Shown: one piece after another, positions 12,891 through 24,359 of the stretch
Position numbering within the stretch: position 1 is the stretch's first letter
How the letters are laid out: every line of letters starts with the position of its first letter
NCBI GenBank assembly: GCA_009602725.1
Contig: WELB01000250.1
Span: 42,016-93,351, forward strand
Direction of reading: 5' to 3'
Length of the DNA: 51,336 nucleotides
DNA from: Spirogloea muscicola
Taxonomy: Eukaryota > Streptophyta > Zygnematophyceae > Spirogloeales > Spirogloeaceae
The notes under the pieces: generated by a model
Told to the model about the DNA's origin: nothing
The model's input: the letters and a program-made list of their open reading frames with translations, nothing else
The model's database searches: none
Made by a program: the position numbers and the translations under genes

Positions 12891-13393
12891 CTCGGGAGGG
12901 CCCATTCAAGAAGGCCAGAGGCCCAATCACCGCGTGCTTTGCCGGTGTGTGCAAATGCCGTCGTGCTCGGCATACCTCTGGGCCCCCATCACTCGACGTA
13001 ATGGCAAGCGCGCATCCTGCCGAGGCCCCCCATCACCACTCAACGCAACGCCTTCCCGCTTGCCAAGTGGGCGTCCTGCCCCTCGGCCGGACCCAGCAGC
13101 AGTGACGGCCGAGCGAGGAGGTGGGCTCCCACACACGGCAAGAATCGAGGACATGTCCAGCCAGAGCAGAAGCGAGGCCACCCATCACCACACGGCTCTT
13201 GCTCGCTGCCGAGCCCTCGTCCAGCGTCCAGCGTCCAGCTCGTGGGTGCTGTCGCCGCCAGCTCCGCACCCCAATCGCCGCCAGCTCTGCAGGCAACGGC
13301 AGCTGCCGCCGGCCGCTGCCCTTCCTTGCCGCTGCTGCCTGCACAGTCCCGTCTGCCCGGGTGCGCCCTGCGCAACTGCTCCTGCCAGTGTGC

Positions 13394-16300
13394 TCAGAGG
13401 CTGTCGCCATCGTCCTCGTCGTCTGGCAGGTGCAGCTTCTCAATGGCTGCCTGCCACACCCCACCGACGCACGCCCAGAGCTTATCCCTAGGTCGCATCT
13501 TTATGAGAGTTGTACAGGGACCACGGCCTGCTCCTACATAGGCTACAGGCTGGCATGCTCAAGGATCCGCAGCTCACCTTGATCAAAGTGACGTCCCCAG
13601 AGGGCGGCTTCAAGTCCAGGGCCGTACTGAGGTGCAAAATGGCCTGATCGGGCAGGTCCAGTCGCTTGTAAATCTGGTGCACGACAGGTGAAGAAATGAG
13701 TCATGCATAATAGTGCTGAGCAAACTTAGGGTCCAACAGAACAACAGCTTGGCAGACAGACAGCTCAAGCTTGCCTTTCCAAGGTTGAAGTATATCGTAG
13801 GCTCGCAAGGTGCAAGTTGCTTGAGCTCATGCAGCAGGTCCAGGGCTTCTTGAAGATGGCCGTCATTCATTAGCACCGTGGCCTTTTGAAAGATGGGTAG
13901 CGGGTTCCGCTTGTCCAGTGCTATGGCTCTGTCCAGCATCGCCAGAGCTTCGTCGCTCCTCTGCAGAGTCAGCAGCAATCGCACTTCAAGACTTTCTCTT
14001 TGGATAGTCAGAAGAGTTTAAGAGGATGTTGATGAACCGTTCACGCCAAAGCTTCAGCTGCCCAGGTACGGGGTAAAGATAACCCATGAAGCTCACATGT
14101 AGGGCATGGAGAGCCATCCCCAGACAGGACTGTAGGACAGAAGAGGAGGGGTGGATGAGGAGCGCCCGTTGGAGGTGGTACTCAGCAACCTCGTGCTTCT
14201 CCTGCCGCATGTATATGGTCCCCAACCCATACCTGCCACAAAGGCCAATGACACAGCTCACTCCCTTTAAGGTGCTGCTCCAGTCTCAGACATCCGGGCT
14301 GTTGACACAAGTAGCATGCCAGTCCATCGCCTGAAAAGACGAGCTTAGCATCATCTGCTTGGCCAGCAGTAGAACAAATGCCACCAGCACAAGTTCAACA
14401 AACTGCATTGCTTTCCACCTTGTCTACATTGGGACACTCAGGAGACAACTGATAGACCATTCCATAGAAAGCAGTCACATGCATCAGATACCCCGTATAG
14501 ACAGGTCCAAGAATCCAAGACTGAATACTAGGATAGCAAGTCGAGACAACGAAGTAAAACACTTCATGTCTGTGTGCATATATTGATGGACAAATTTCGA
14601 TGCTGCACATGACATACCAGGCATTGTAGTGCCGACTGTCCAGTCGAATGGCTTGCCTGTAAGAGGACATTCCTTCCTCAAAGTCCTCCAGAGCCACATG
14701 CCTTTGCCAAGGTCACACAAGTACCACCTTCGTTCAGCAATATGGAAAAGAGATAATGCTCGACGTTGAAGCAAGCAAGGAGTGCTGTCATTGTGACTCA
14801 CTCGTGGCCAGCAAGGGTGTGCGCATAGGTGAAGATGGGGTCCAGCTGTAGAGCTCGTTGAAAGTACTTCAGTGCAGTCTCATGTTCCTTCTGCAAGCTC
14901 ATGCAGTTCCCGAGCACACACCTGGTGTAGCTTCAAGGAGTCAATGGCCACCTCTCTTCTTGCTTCAGCAACAGCCAGCTGCAACAATGGAAAATGTCTG
15001 CCTGCTCAAGCTAGACTGCAATCTGCATACTTACCAAGTCTGAGGCGATAGTCGATCAAGAGTAACAGCCTCTTGCGCCAGACAGCTAAGCTCAACCTCT
15101 TTCTTCATGTGCTGCATTTGCAAGGACAAATCCAGATATTGGTCAACATGTGGATAAAAGCCAATATACTTGGGAGCGGGTCGAAGATGCTAAAGTTGAT
15201 GAACAAACAAACATTTGCTGGTAAAAGGGGAAAATACAACTCCGAGCGAAGCTTTCGCAGAACATACATAGAGCACTGTAGAGAAGATGTCAAGGCCTTC
15301 CACTTGATGGGGGCACACGGTGCGGGACCAGGCGAAAGCACGCTCCGCTTCGGCATACTCAGCTGCTTCGAAGTATGCTCGACCAACCTGCTCACAACAA
15401 GAACCAGATGCACTAAACTCAGCCGCAACTGCACCTTGCAGTGTACCTATGAGTGGCCAACAGTGTGTAGGCAGGCTTGATTACAATGCCATACCTGGCT
15501 CAAGACCCAACCAGTGGCATATTGTTCAGCTGGTAGTTGAGAGAAGGCATCCAAGGCTTCCTGCAGCCACAGATGTAGATGAAACTTCGTAAGCTCCTGT
15601 CTGAAAATCATCACAGAGAAAATTACGCAACTCACCAACCTCCTGTAGGCGTCCAGAGATTAGTGCAGAGCTCTATTGACTGTCCAAGCCCCTCGGCCAG
15701 CATGCTAATAGAAATGGCTCATCTGCATATCAGCATCACCCACACCTTTACCTGGCAGCGGAACATGCAGAGAGAGCGGAAGGCCGATACCAAATTGCGC
15801 ACCAGCTCCAGCAATTTCAACCTGCCTTCCAAGTTCCTGACATCAGAGCTCCTGCTTCTTGCTTGCGACGTCAAGCCTTCCTCCTCTTCATCCTCCACGG
15901 CTTCCTCATCTTCCTCCCTCTCATGGCCTTCTGCCTCTGGCAGACGAGCCACACTGCCCCTCTCGGCATCTTCCATTGCCAATCTTGCTACTGCTCCATT
16001 GCTAACAATGGCAGCGCGCACTCTAGGGCTCGGCATTGTCGGGCTGCTGCTGTTGTCATGTTCTCCACTTGCCCCTACTTCGCCAAAACCTGTATCTCTA
16101 CCAGATCTTTCTGCGAGCAACAAGAGCCTTTTAATACCACTGTGCTGGCAATGGCAAAGACGACCCTAGCATGACAGGTGTCCACCTTGCAGCAGCCGTC
16201 AGCAATGATGGAGCCATTGCAATGTTGCCATATTGCAATTTGGCAAATATTGTAATATTTGCCATCCATATTGAATTGCAAGGACTGCCAATCGGTAACA

Positions 16301-18504
16301 CCACCTTTGCGTTTAAGCAGAGGCTGATTCTGTACACATAAAAGCAACTCAACAACCGGCCAGAGTGAAGAAACCCACCGCGGCGAGAGGATCCTTGGCG
16401 ACTCATAGGCATGACCCTGCTGGCACTGCCGCCATTGAAGCTGTTCCCATTGCCTTCCGCCAACCGTGAGCTGCGCCGTGTGCCCCCTGAGGATGCTCCT
16501 GAGAGGCTGCCCTCTGCGAAGAGCCTCCCTGACACCTGCAAACATAGCTTCTCAGCCAAGTGAAGCAAAAGGTACCAGCCTCCCTAACCTGATCTTTCTA
16601 CAAGAGGCGGTGAAAGCCAGAGCCAGGAGAGCAGCCTTTGCTGATAGACATGGCTGACCAAAGGTGTCAGGCATTCATCTCCTGCATCTGATGCTGGCAA
16701 AGAGGTGAGAGGACCCAATACCTTCCGTAGCTTGCCTTCGTCAAAGAACTTGCTGCGAACATCGGCCGCACTGAGGACAGGCCTATCGCCAACATATGCT
16801 GCCCTGGTCCTTCCAGTAGCTGCTTGCTGAGCTCGAGCTCCTGGCAACAGTCGAGGAGCCCCACCTGTATTTTCCTGTTCAACCGTCAGCTAGACAACAT
16901 CATCAGATCAAGGTCTCTCTATCTCCAGGTCAAAGAGTACAACCACAGCCAAAGTCCAATCACTGTGCTCCAGACACTGCCGATTCAGCGAGCTGAAAGT
17001 CAGCTTCCAACTTTTGAAGTTTGCAACTCAATGAAGCTGCAAGTCAAAGTTGAGCGCACAAAGGGCTGCAGGGCATGCAATGGATACTGACTGGTGGAGA
17101 CATGGGCGACGGCGTGGTAAATGTGCCCTGTTGTGCAGAAGAAGGAGACGGGATGTGCATTTGGGGCTGCGGGGTGTCCACAAGACCGACGCCCTCAAGA
17201 CGCTCCTCCCTTTTGTGGGCCACTGTTTCGCTGTGTAAGGCAGCCTCAGCCTCGTCCTGAGCTGCCACCACCGCATCCTCTGCACCTGCCTTGCCATGCC
17301 ACCCCATCTGCTGCAATTCATGACAAAGCTCCTCCCTGGCAGAGGCCCAGCAAAAGCCAATCTCACTGGCGGAGATGACCAACTCACCTAGCAGACAGAG
17401 GTCGTGATATGCAGACCAAAGAAATGGATCCTTGGCAAGTGCTGAACGGTAGTGCAGAACTGCAGCCTGCCGCCTGTCGGTCTGCCTGACCACAGACACC
17501 TCCTTGGCAAACCCATCAGTACCACTGCAGCAACTTGCATGCAAGTCAGGTCCTCCTTCGGACCATTCACTGCCTCAGCTGGAGCGTTGAGGTGGAGGCA
17601 TGGCAAGCCTGACCTGCAAATGAGGCCGAGCAAGTAGTAGCCTGCCGCCCCATTTGGGACCTGTCATCACCATTTCACTTTTTTCTCAGCAGAAGACTTA
17701 AGGGTTTCTGACACAACTGGCTGGCTTGGTCTGGTCTGGCCGCTTCTTGGGTCTCGGGAAGGTAGACTTGCTGGTAGTGCGTTCCTGACATCCGCAGCCT
17801 AGTGCCAGCACCCTTGCTCGAGTGCATGTCGCTCTGCATGACACCAGGTCGAAGCACATCGCGACCGACAATAGAAAGGGCCTGTAGGGCTTCGTCAGTC
17901 AGCTGCCGGAGCCCCAGCTCTCGCTCGCCACGGCACCCACTCACATTTTCGGCGATCGGAGCTGCGGACGAGGAGGAGGAGAGCAGTGCTGCCTCAGCCT
18001 CCGGGAGCTTGTTGAGGGCGTGGCAAGCCAAGGCCAGAAGGTAGCGGCACCTGGGGGACTTGGCACCGGCTCCTGTCGCGCACCGTCAGAAGCAGGCAGG
18101 GTAGGATCCATTAGCGGCGCTGGGAGCGGCCAGGTGGCTGTCGTGGTTGAGAGTGGCACGCTCAAGACGGGCTGGTGCAGGCCACGCAGGTGGTGGGATT
18201 GTGGCAGGCGGCAGACGGGACCTGTCAGGGTGCAGTAGGCGCGGTGGGGCTGCTGGTTGCGGAGGTAGCACGTCGCCAGCAGGTGCACGTTGGCCTGCCG
18301 CCAGCGGCGCCGAGAGAAGGCAAGGAGGCCGTCGTGAGGGGGCCGCCGAAGGGGTCGCGGAGGGTTCTGCGCAGGAAGCGGCGGAGGGCTTAGGCGGACC
18401 TCGGTGGGGGATGCGGCGGCGAGGCGCTCGGCGAGGAAGATGGCGTTGGCGTAGAGGCAGAGGCGCAGCGAGCGGCGCACGCAGGACGCCAGCTGCGCTT
18501 CCAT
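13394..18504 (-). CDS. CDC27: CDC27/APC3, TPR subunit of the anaphase-promoting complex
   Basis: Seventeen phase-consistent exons give 776 aa: 18504-18400, 18294-18222, 18072-17945, 17660-17614, 17485-17088, 16864-16722, 16535-16379, 16089-15752, 15560-15495, 15387-15268, 15111-15035, 14921-14802, 14701-14618, 14232-14097, 13960-13775, 13673-13578, 13450-13394. The N-terminal TPR dimer region (1-150) begins with MEAQLASCVRRSLR. A low-complexity linker follows (about 180-400). It includes the plant-type block EGKLRKVSGRLF at the exon 6/7 join. C-terminal TPRs (about 464-745) contain GNCMSLQKEHETALKYF and YGLGTIYMRQEKHEVAEYH. The tail ends AAIEKLHLPDD. CDC27 is a scaffold of APC/C that docks the IR tails of coactivators (CDC20, CDH1) and of APC10, and so directs mitotic cyclin destruction. 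The 13774 intron uses a GC donor. A GT-AG-looking segment at 17387-17336 is not spliced in this model, because removing it breaks the frame. Confidence 0.95.
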
Positions 18505-18635
18505 GGGGGGCCGCGGCGCGGCGGGGCGCGGCTGCGGCGTGGTGGCCTGGCGGGGGGCGCCGCTAAGAAGGTGACGAGGAAACGGCTTCTGACTGTGACG
18601 GGCGGCCGTGGAAAGCTTGCATGTGGTGGTGGGGC

Positions 18636-18700
18636 TCTGGCGTTCATTTCTTTGGGCTGGCCTCCCCACAGCCATTGCTGTCGATTTGGAAGAGCTATTT
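18636..18700 (+). repeat. Hairpin tail repeat, GCCATTGCTGTC subfamily
   Basis: Contains TTTGGGCTGGCCTCC, CACAGCCATTGCTGTC and a GGAAGAGCT end. Related copies are at 24260-24310 (+), 23130-23195 (-) and 39105-39150 (-). It lies about 135 bases upstream of the CDC27 start codon. Confidence 0.75.
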
Positions 18701-18839
18701 TTGCAACGAGCGCGCTCTGAAACAGGCCCACAGGCTTCTGTAGCCCGGCGCCCCGGCTCCCCAAGTTAGCCTGTCGGATTGGACGAGCTGATTGATCTGC
18801 ATGTACAAGATTTGAGCATCGACCCACATTGCTGTTTAC

Positions 18840-19480
18840 GCAGTGCGTAGTGCAGGGAAAGCTGCAGCACTACTCTGACTACCCCCGTAGCGATCACCTC
18901 CCACCAGCCGCAATCGACACCTTTGGCTGCGTGGGTCCTCGTTTTCATACCCTACTTGAGAAAGTCGCAAGTCTAGAATATGCACGACGTGAGGATATGC
19001 TTCCTGCCCAGATGGGCATGCCGGCAGTATTTGTCACTTTTGCTACGTCGTGTGTCAGCCTGTGTGCAGCGAGGCTCATTCCTTGCACCTGAGAGCTGGT
19101 CGAAGCTTAGCTGGTGGCACAAGGGCTTGTCACCCAGTATTCGGGCATCAGCTTGTGACCTCTATGTGCTGACTTGTGCTTGCTGAGCGGGTCAGCTTAG
19201 CAGCAGGTGATGTACATGCGTCAGATTGCTTGCCTTTGTACTTGGCACTCAGGCCCTCCATCACTCAGTACACACTCCAGTTTGATATGTGCTCACGCGT
19301 GAGTTCACTCGTAGGCCCTCGCCCCCTTGGGGAGAGCCCTTCCTCTTCCCATTCCTGCAGTCACTTGCATAGCTGTGTACTTTTAGGGCCTTTCGGCCCT
19401 TCGGACCTTGTCCATTTTTCCCTGGGCTGCTTTTTCCACAGCCCTCGCCTCCTTTGAATCGTCGGCAGTGACAGCAAGGT
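18840..19480 (+). mobile_element. LINE-like fragment: decayed ORF C-terminus plus 3' tail
   Basis: A frame over 18865-18980 reads HYSDYPRSDHLPPAAIDTFG, matching the Y-x-D-H-P block of the better preserved copy at 24536-25423. It then decays with stops. After the ORF end come the GAGCGGGTCAGCTTAGC block (about 19186) shared with 4150, the GGCCCTTCGGACCTTGTCC block (19395-19415), and the hairpin unit (19425-19450). No N-terminal or reverse transcriptase part is present. Confidence 0.7.
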
Positions 19481-20094
19481 GAGCTGCCCGGCTTCAACGC
19501 CCCTGGCTCACGCAGTGAACTTGCGAGCAGGCCGCACTTTGGCTGCTACTTCTAATTTTCGTCTGGGTGCCTCTTTTCCGGCTGCAACTTACTCAAACTT
19601 GCGGCTGCTGACTCGGGTCTGCTAAGCCGCCATGTGCTATTTCCTCTTGCATAGCTATGTGCTTTGGCCGCCATTTGGCCCTTTGGACCTTGTTCATTCT
19701 TTCTGGGCTGGCATTCCACAGCCCCCGCCGCCTCTAAGAGAGCCCCCCGTTCGGCTTGCTTCCGCGCTGTTGCCCTCGGCCCCTCTTTACTGGCCACTTC
19801 TTCTACCTTCAAAGCGCTGTCTGATTTGAGGCTCCTCACTCGTAGTTTCTGAGTGATTCCTCCTACACCAGTTTTGAGATAGCGCGTTTGGCCCCTTCGA
19901 ACCTTGTCAATACTTTCCGGGCTGGCTTCTCACAGCTTTTGCCCCCATTGAGAGAGCCACTTTCTCTACCTTAGGCCCCCCTTATTGCTGGCCTTCGCTG
20001 TAGTGTCTGTATGTGTGGCTTTCAGCCGTGGATGTGCACGGGGCTCTTGAGTCCCAGTCGCTCGACCTGCTAGCCAGGCAAGCACGGCGCGCTG
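19481..20094 (+). mobile_element. Two or more truncated LINE tails in tandem
   Basis: Successive copies of the short ORF end (ACTTCAACGCC-GCTGGCTCAC type) followed by the tail. Hairpin units are at 19705-19724 and about 19918-19945. Each is preceded by the GGCCCTTTGGACCTTGT block and followed by GAGAGCC(A)CTTTCTC-type sequence. Only the last few codons of the ORF remain. Confidence 0.65.
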
Positions 20095-20690
20095 TCCCGC
20101 AGGCGCGGTGAGCAGGCTGACTTCAACGCCGCTGGCTCGTTAGCCCAGGTATACCGCATGCGACTCTCCATCTCCCTTCAGCTGGCCATGGCCCACGCCT
20201 TACATCTGCGTGCTGGCCGTGCTCTCGCTGCCGCCTCTGGCTTTTGTCAGGGGGATTAACTATCCGACATCTAGTCTTTCGGATCTGAGGCTCCTCACTC
20301 GTAGCTATTGAGTGGTTCATCCTCCCCCAGTTCTGAAATAGCGCCTTTCGGCCCAATTTGGCCTCTTCGGACCTGTCATTCTTTTTTGGGCTGGCTTCTC
20401 ACAGCCCTTGCCCCAATTGGGAGAGCCACTTCCTGTCTTCCTTTCAGCGTTTCTTGGCCCTTTGGACCGTGTCGTTTCGGTGCTTTTCACAGCCCTTGCC
20501 TCCAATTGGAGAGCCACTTTCTCTTTTCACAGCCCTCGCCCCCTTTGGGAGAGCAACTTTCTTCTTGCTCAACTCGAGGATAACAGTGCCCCCTCAGCCA
20601 GCTCATTGCACCGTTACCAGGACAGTCGTAAGGCTCGGCTTGGCCTCCCTTTCATTTTCATGCGCACCGCACGCCTTTCCTTCCTCCTTG
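20095..20690 (+). mobile_element. LINE-like fragment with legible ORF C-terminus and tails
   Basis: From about 20120 the + strand reads DFNAAGSLAQVYRMRLSIS, then AMAHALHLRAGRALAAASG, and ends after LSDLRLLTRSY-like codons near 20310. The minus-strand copy at 24536 has the same peptide. The tail follows: a GGCCTCTTCGGACC block, the hairpin at 20388-20407, and two more partial hairpin units to 20570. At 20637-20680 comes the GGCCTCCCTTTCA block. Confidence 0.75.
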
Positions 20691-21262
20691 GATGAGATTT
20701 TCGCAATACATGCGCTCCGCACGCATTCTCTCGTGTGGGAGAGCCATCATGTCTGCGCGCACCTGGCCTGCTTTCGCAATGCCCACGTGCCTTGACACGA
20801 GCAACTCTTCCAACTTTCGATGCCCGCCGACGTAGTCGGGCGGGTAGCTTAGGGCATTCTAGCGTCCCACAAGCCATCGTTGCATGCTATATTTTTCTCA
20901 ATGGGCGAGCACCTTCTTCTATAGAATGCGGCTGTCATTGAGTCTACAGCGCTCTCAGGCCCCCTTCTCGTACTCTGTTCATTCTTTTTCGGGCTGGTTG
21001 TTCCAGCCCCTATTCTCAATGGGCGAGCACTTTCTTCTCAGGCACTTGCGATACACCAGCGTGCTGGGCGTGCATTAGCCTTGGCTAATGGCTTCCGTGG
21101 TGGTGGTTTGGCTCCTCAGCTTTAGCTTGTCAGATATGCATGTGCTCACTCGGGGATAATAGTGTCCCCCTTAGCTAGCTCATTACCCCGAAATAGGACA
21201 TTTGTAAGGCTAGAATTGGCCTTCCTTTCAATGTCATGCGCACCACGCGCCTTCTCTCTTCC
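20691..21262 (+). mobile_element. LINE-like fragments with hairpin tail; closest relative at 36.5 kb
   Basis: Near 20815-20860 the frame reads DARRRSRAGSLGHSS, equal to a segment of the inverted copy at 25661-26080. The tail has GGGCTGG at 20991 and CCAGCCC at 21003, then TCTCAATGGGCGAGCA. A second partial copy (21086-21260) matches 36548-36725 closely: both run GCTTCCGTGGTGGTG, GCTTGTCAGATATGCATGTG, GTGTCCCCCTTAGC and GGACATTTGTAAGGCTAGAA. Confidence 0.75.
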
Positions 21263-21452
21263 AACGTAAGGGTAACGGGCTGTGAGAGGCCACCAGCCTT
21301 GAAGGGAGGAGAGCCTTCAAGCCTTCAAGCCTGGAAAAGGCGTCGAGGCCACTTGCCTTCTCGGACTCGCGGCTGTCCCCGCAGGTAGGCGGCGCTCGCC
21401 CCCTCGTCTCAACCACCCCCCCCCCCCCCCTCCCCGGCGCTGCTCGCCCGCC

Positions 21453-23071
21453 ATGCGGCTCCCCTGCGTCCTGCTCCTCCTCCTCGCCGCCCTCGGCCTC
21501 GTCGTCTTCGCCGGCTTCCAGAGCGTGCAGCTCCAGAAGGAGCGCCATCTGGCCGCCGTCGACCTCGCCGACCGTGACGCCACCATTGCCACCCTCCAGG
21601 CTCAGCTCCAGGTCTGCCCGAGGCCCCCGTACCCGCCCTTGACGTCGTCTCTCCAACCGCATCGTTTGCTGCCGTCTGCACAATGCTCCTCTATCATGGC
21701 TCACGCATCCACCCCAAGTGCCCGGCTTGCCTTAACCCAATTTTTAGATCAGGCAATGCTGCGCCTCTCTTACAACGGTGGCCTGGCAGCGCGACGAGCC
21801 TGTGTTAGTTTCACTGTGTGCGGGCTCGCTCGCCGGCTGTCCGGGCGTCGTATTGTCTTTGCGCTCCACGTTTGTCAGATTGCTCAGCACGCAAGCCCTC
21901 TGTTGTGTCTCTCCCCAGTCGCTCTCGTCGGAGGATCGCACTGTGAGCGTCCTGCGCCTAAGCCGCGGCCCGCGCTTTCGTTGCAGAAGTCGAAATCAGA
22001 GCTGCAAGCCTCAGTGGAGCAGGTTGCTGCTGTCGTTGAGGAGCGCGACAGCCACAAGAATGAGGCGGGGCTGCTGAAGAAGGAGGTGCAGGAGAAGGCC
22101 GAGCTGGCTAAGAATGCAGAGGAACGCAAGGTGGCCCTCGAGGGGGCCGCTCAGCAGCGGGATGCAGAGCTGGAGCAGAAGGAGGAGGCGCTCCGCATGG
22201 CACACCAAGACCTCGACACAGCGCGACATCAGCTGCAGGAGGCCCAAGATGTGTTGGCGGAGCTCAAGGTCGCCCACCATGACGAGATTGCAGCGGTGAG
22301 CCCCTCGCCCCCAATGTGACGCTGCGCAGGCTCTGACGAGACTGGCCCTGGTTATTTCTACAGCTGCTCTGGTTAAGTGGGCACGATCAGGATGTAGTAA
22401 AGGCCTGCTGTTTGTTGCATGTCAACCAAGCCAATGCTTAAGAGTGCGTTCTGAGGACGCTGGCACCCATACCCACGTCCCTTGGTGTTGCATCACGTGT
22501 CTGTCTCAGAGAAGCGTGAATTTGTGTTTGTGCAATTATGTCTCCTGGTGGGTGGAGGCAGCAGCCATAATATTACACTGGGGATGTTAACACCTGCATG
22601 TCTGTCCTGTGAGGCCTCTTCCAGGTGAAGGCGGAAGTGGGTGAGCACGTGGCGGAGCAGGTGAAGGAGGAGCTTGCCAAGGTCCAGGAACGGCAAGGTG
22701 GGGCGGGCGGGGAGCGGGCAGCGAAGCACAGCGGGGAGAGGGTGCACAGGGTGATGAGCGGGCCTCGGGCGGGGAGGGTGGCCGGCAAGAAGAGGGCGGG
22801 GCAGCAGGTGCGCTCGGGCGCGCTGAAGCGGCGGGGCAGCAGGCGGGGCAGCCGGGCGGGCACCGTGGGGAGGCAGGGCGGCGAGGACCTGGCGTGGCGC
22901 GGGAGCGGGGCGGTCGCGGAGCAGGGGGCGGAGGGGCGGCGCGTGGAGCCGGACCAGGCGGCGGTGGAGGAGGAGGAGGGCGAGGCAAGGGTGGGCGCGG
23001 GGGGCGGCGCGGTGCGGCGGTCGGCGGTCGAGGAGGAGGGCAGCGGTGACGGCGGCGGCCAAGGGGGTTAG
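21453..23071 (+). CDS. Membrane-anchored coiled-coil protein, unknown function
   Basis: I do not recognise a family. Exons 21453-21611, 21987-22295 and 22625-23071 join in phase 0 to give 304 aa. A 24-base microexon at 21919-21942, with CCCCAG before it and GTGAGC after it, would add eight residues in frame. Residues 3-21 are a hydrophobic segment directly after MRLP, so a signal anchor or signal peptide is likely. Residues 25 to about 180 are a long Glu/Lys/Ala/Gln heptad-like coiled coil. The last 100 residues are Gly/Arg/Glu-rich, encoded by very GC-rich DNA, and read as disordered; the real end could differ if another intron is present. A run of 15 C (21416-21430) lies 22 bases before the ATG. 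The gene is surrounded by LINE debris, but its own frame is intact. Confidence 0.6.
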
Positions 23072-23124
23072 GGGCAGGAGATTATTATGCTCCTGCTGAT
23101 AATCAGAAGAACTGCTGCTCGAGC

Positions 23125-23200
23125 CAGGTGGGGGGAATAGAAGAGCTCTTCCAATGTAAGGCAATGGCTGTGAGAGGCCAGCCCAAGAGAAGCCAGGGCC
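23125..23200 (-). repeat. Hairpin tail repeat, GCCATTGCTGTC subfamily, inverted
   Basis: Carries AGCTCTTCCAATGTAAGGCA followed by ATGGCTGTGAGAGGCCAGCCC. This is the reverse complement of the unit at 18636-18700. Confidence 0.7.
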
Positions 23201-23389
23201 AGCTGCCGCTTTGGTGGCTGGCCCGTAGTCGACCGGTGCTCGACCCACCTTGGTGTATGTATCCTCACATCACACTGTTACCTTAGCCACCTTACAATTG
23301 GGCTTCAACTTACGTAGCCCACAGTTTGCTCTAGCTTTTGCCTGAAAAGTGTGTCGGCCTGACCTGGCCACCCTGTCATATCATGCGCA

Positions 23390-24205
23390 AAATATCGCTT
23401 TTGGCCATGGAAAACACGTCCATCATGCTCCTGCAGAGGGCTGATGAACTCCAAATGCGGAGGGTCGACCTGGTGGCCAACATGCCAGGCGGTGGCCCGT
23501 GAGTCATTGCCGATGTGGTCATCACAGATGTAGTCCACCGCTCCAACCTGGGGCTCTCTGCTTCGAAGGCTGGGCATGCAGCAGCGAATGCCGCTTGTGG
23601 CAAAGAGGCCAAGTACGCGGACCACCCGCAGGGGACGAGTTCGTCCCACTGGCCATTGATGTGCACAGGGCTTTCTGGTCTCGGTGGCTGGACCTGTTGA
23701 CCTGGCTTGCATGCTGCGCTGTGTCCCCCCGGCGGGGCGAGAAGGCCGACTTCAACGCCGCTGGCTCACTAGCGCAGGTGTTTTGCCTGCGCCTGTCCAT
23801 TACCTCCAGCGGTCCATGGCCCACGCCTTGCACCTGCGTGCTGGCCGTGCTCTAGCTGCAGCCTCTGGCTTGCTGAGAGGGGGTTGGCTCTTCTGCGGCT
23901 AGTCTTTCTGACTTGCGGCTACTGATGAAGGTCACTAAGTGACTTCCCTACATGGTTCTTGCTTTAGTAACGTCTTTCAGCGCAAAAAAAAAGTGTAGTT
24001 CTTTTTCGGCTCCTCTTTCTTTGGCTTGGGATATTGTCCATTCTATGTGGGCTGGCTTTGCAGGCCACTCTGCTCTATAGGCGAGCACATTCTTCTTTCA
24101 GCGCTTTTTGGCCCCTTTGGACCCTGTCAAGTTCTTTTGGGCTGGCTGTTCACAGCCCTCGCCCCCTTTGGGAGAGCCACTTTCGTCACACATCTACAGG
24201 TTGCC
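23390..24205 (+). mobile_element. Decayed LINE-like ORF C-terminus plus two hairpin tails
   Basis: The + strand at about 23435-23870 reads in broken frames RVDLVANMPGGGP, then DVVITDVVHRSN, AANAACGKEAKYADHPQ, and finally SLAQVFCLRLSI and AHALHLRAGRAL. The order is the same as in the intact-looking copy at 24536-25423. Stops and small indels break it. The tail begins after 23930 and includes hairpin units at about 24050-24075 and at 24139-24158, separated by a GGCCCCTTTGGACCCTGTC block. Confidence 0.8.
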
Positions 24206-24345
24206 ACCTCAGCGTAGGGCTTGCTTTCATGCACCTTATTTCTTGCACTAGTTTTTGCCTTTGTTTAAGCTTTGGGCTGGCCTCCCACAGCCATTGCTGT
24301 CAATATGAGAGGGCTGTTAACGCTTTTGCCTGAACAATGCATTGG
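24206..24345 (+). repeat. Hairpin tail repeat fragment
   Basis: 24262-24310 has TTTGGGCTGGCCTCC and CACAGCCATTGCTGTC, the subfamily seen upstream of CDC27. The flanks are unique or too diverged to assign. Confidence 0.6.
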
Positions 24346-24359
24346 GTAGAATTGGCCTC

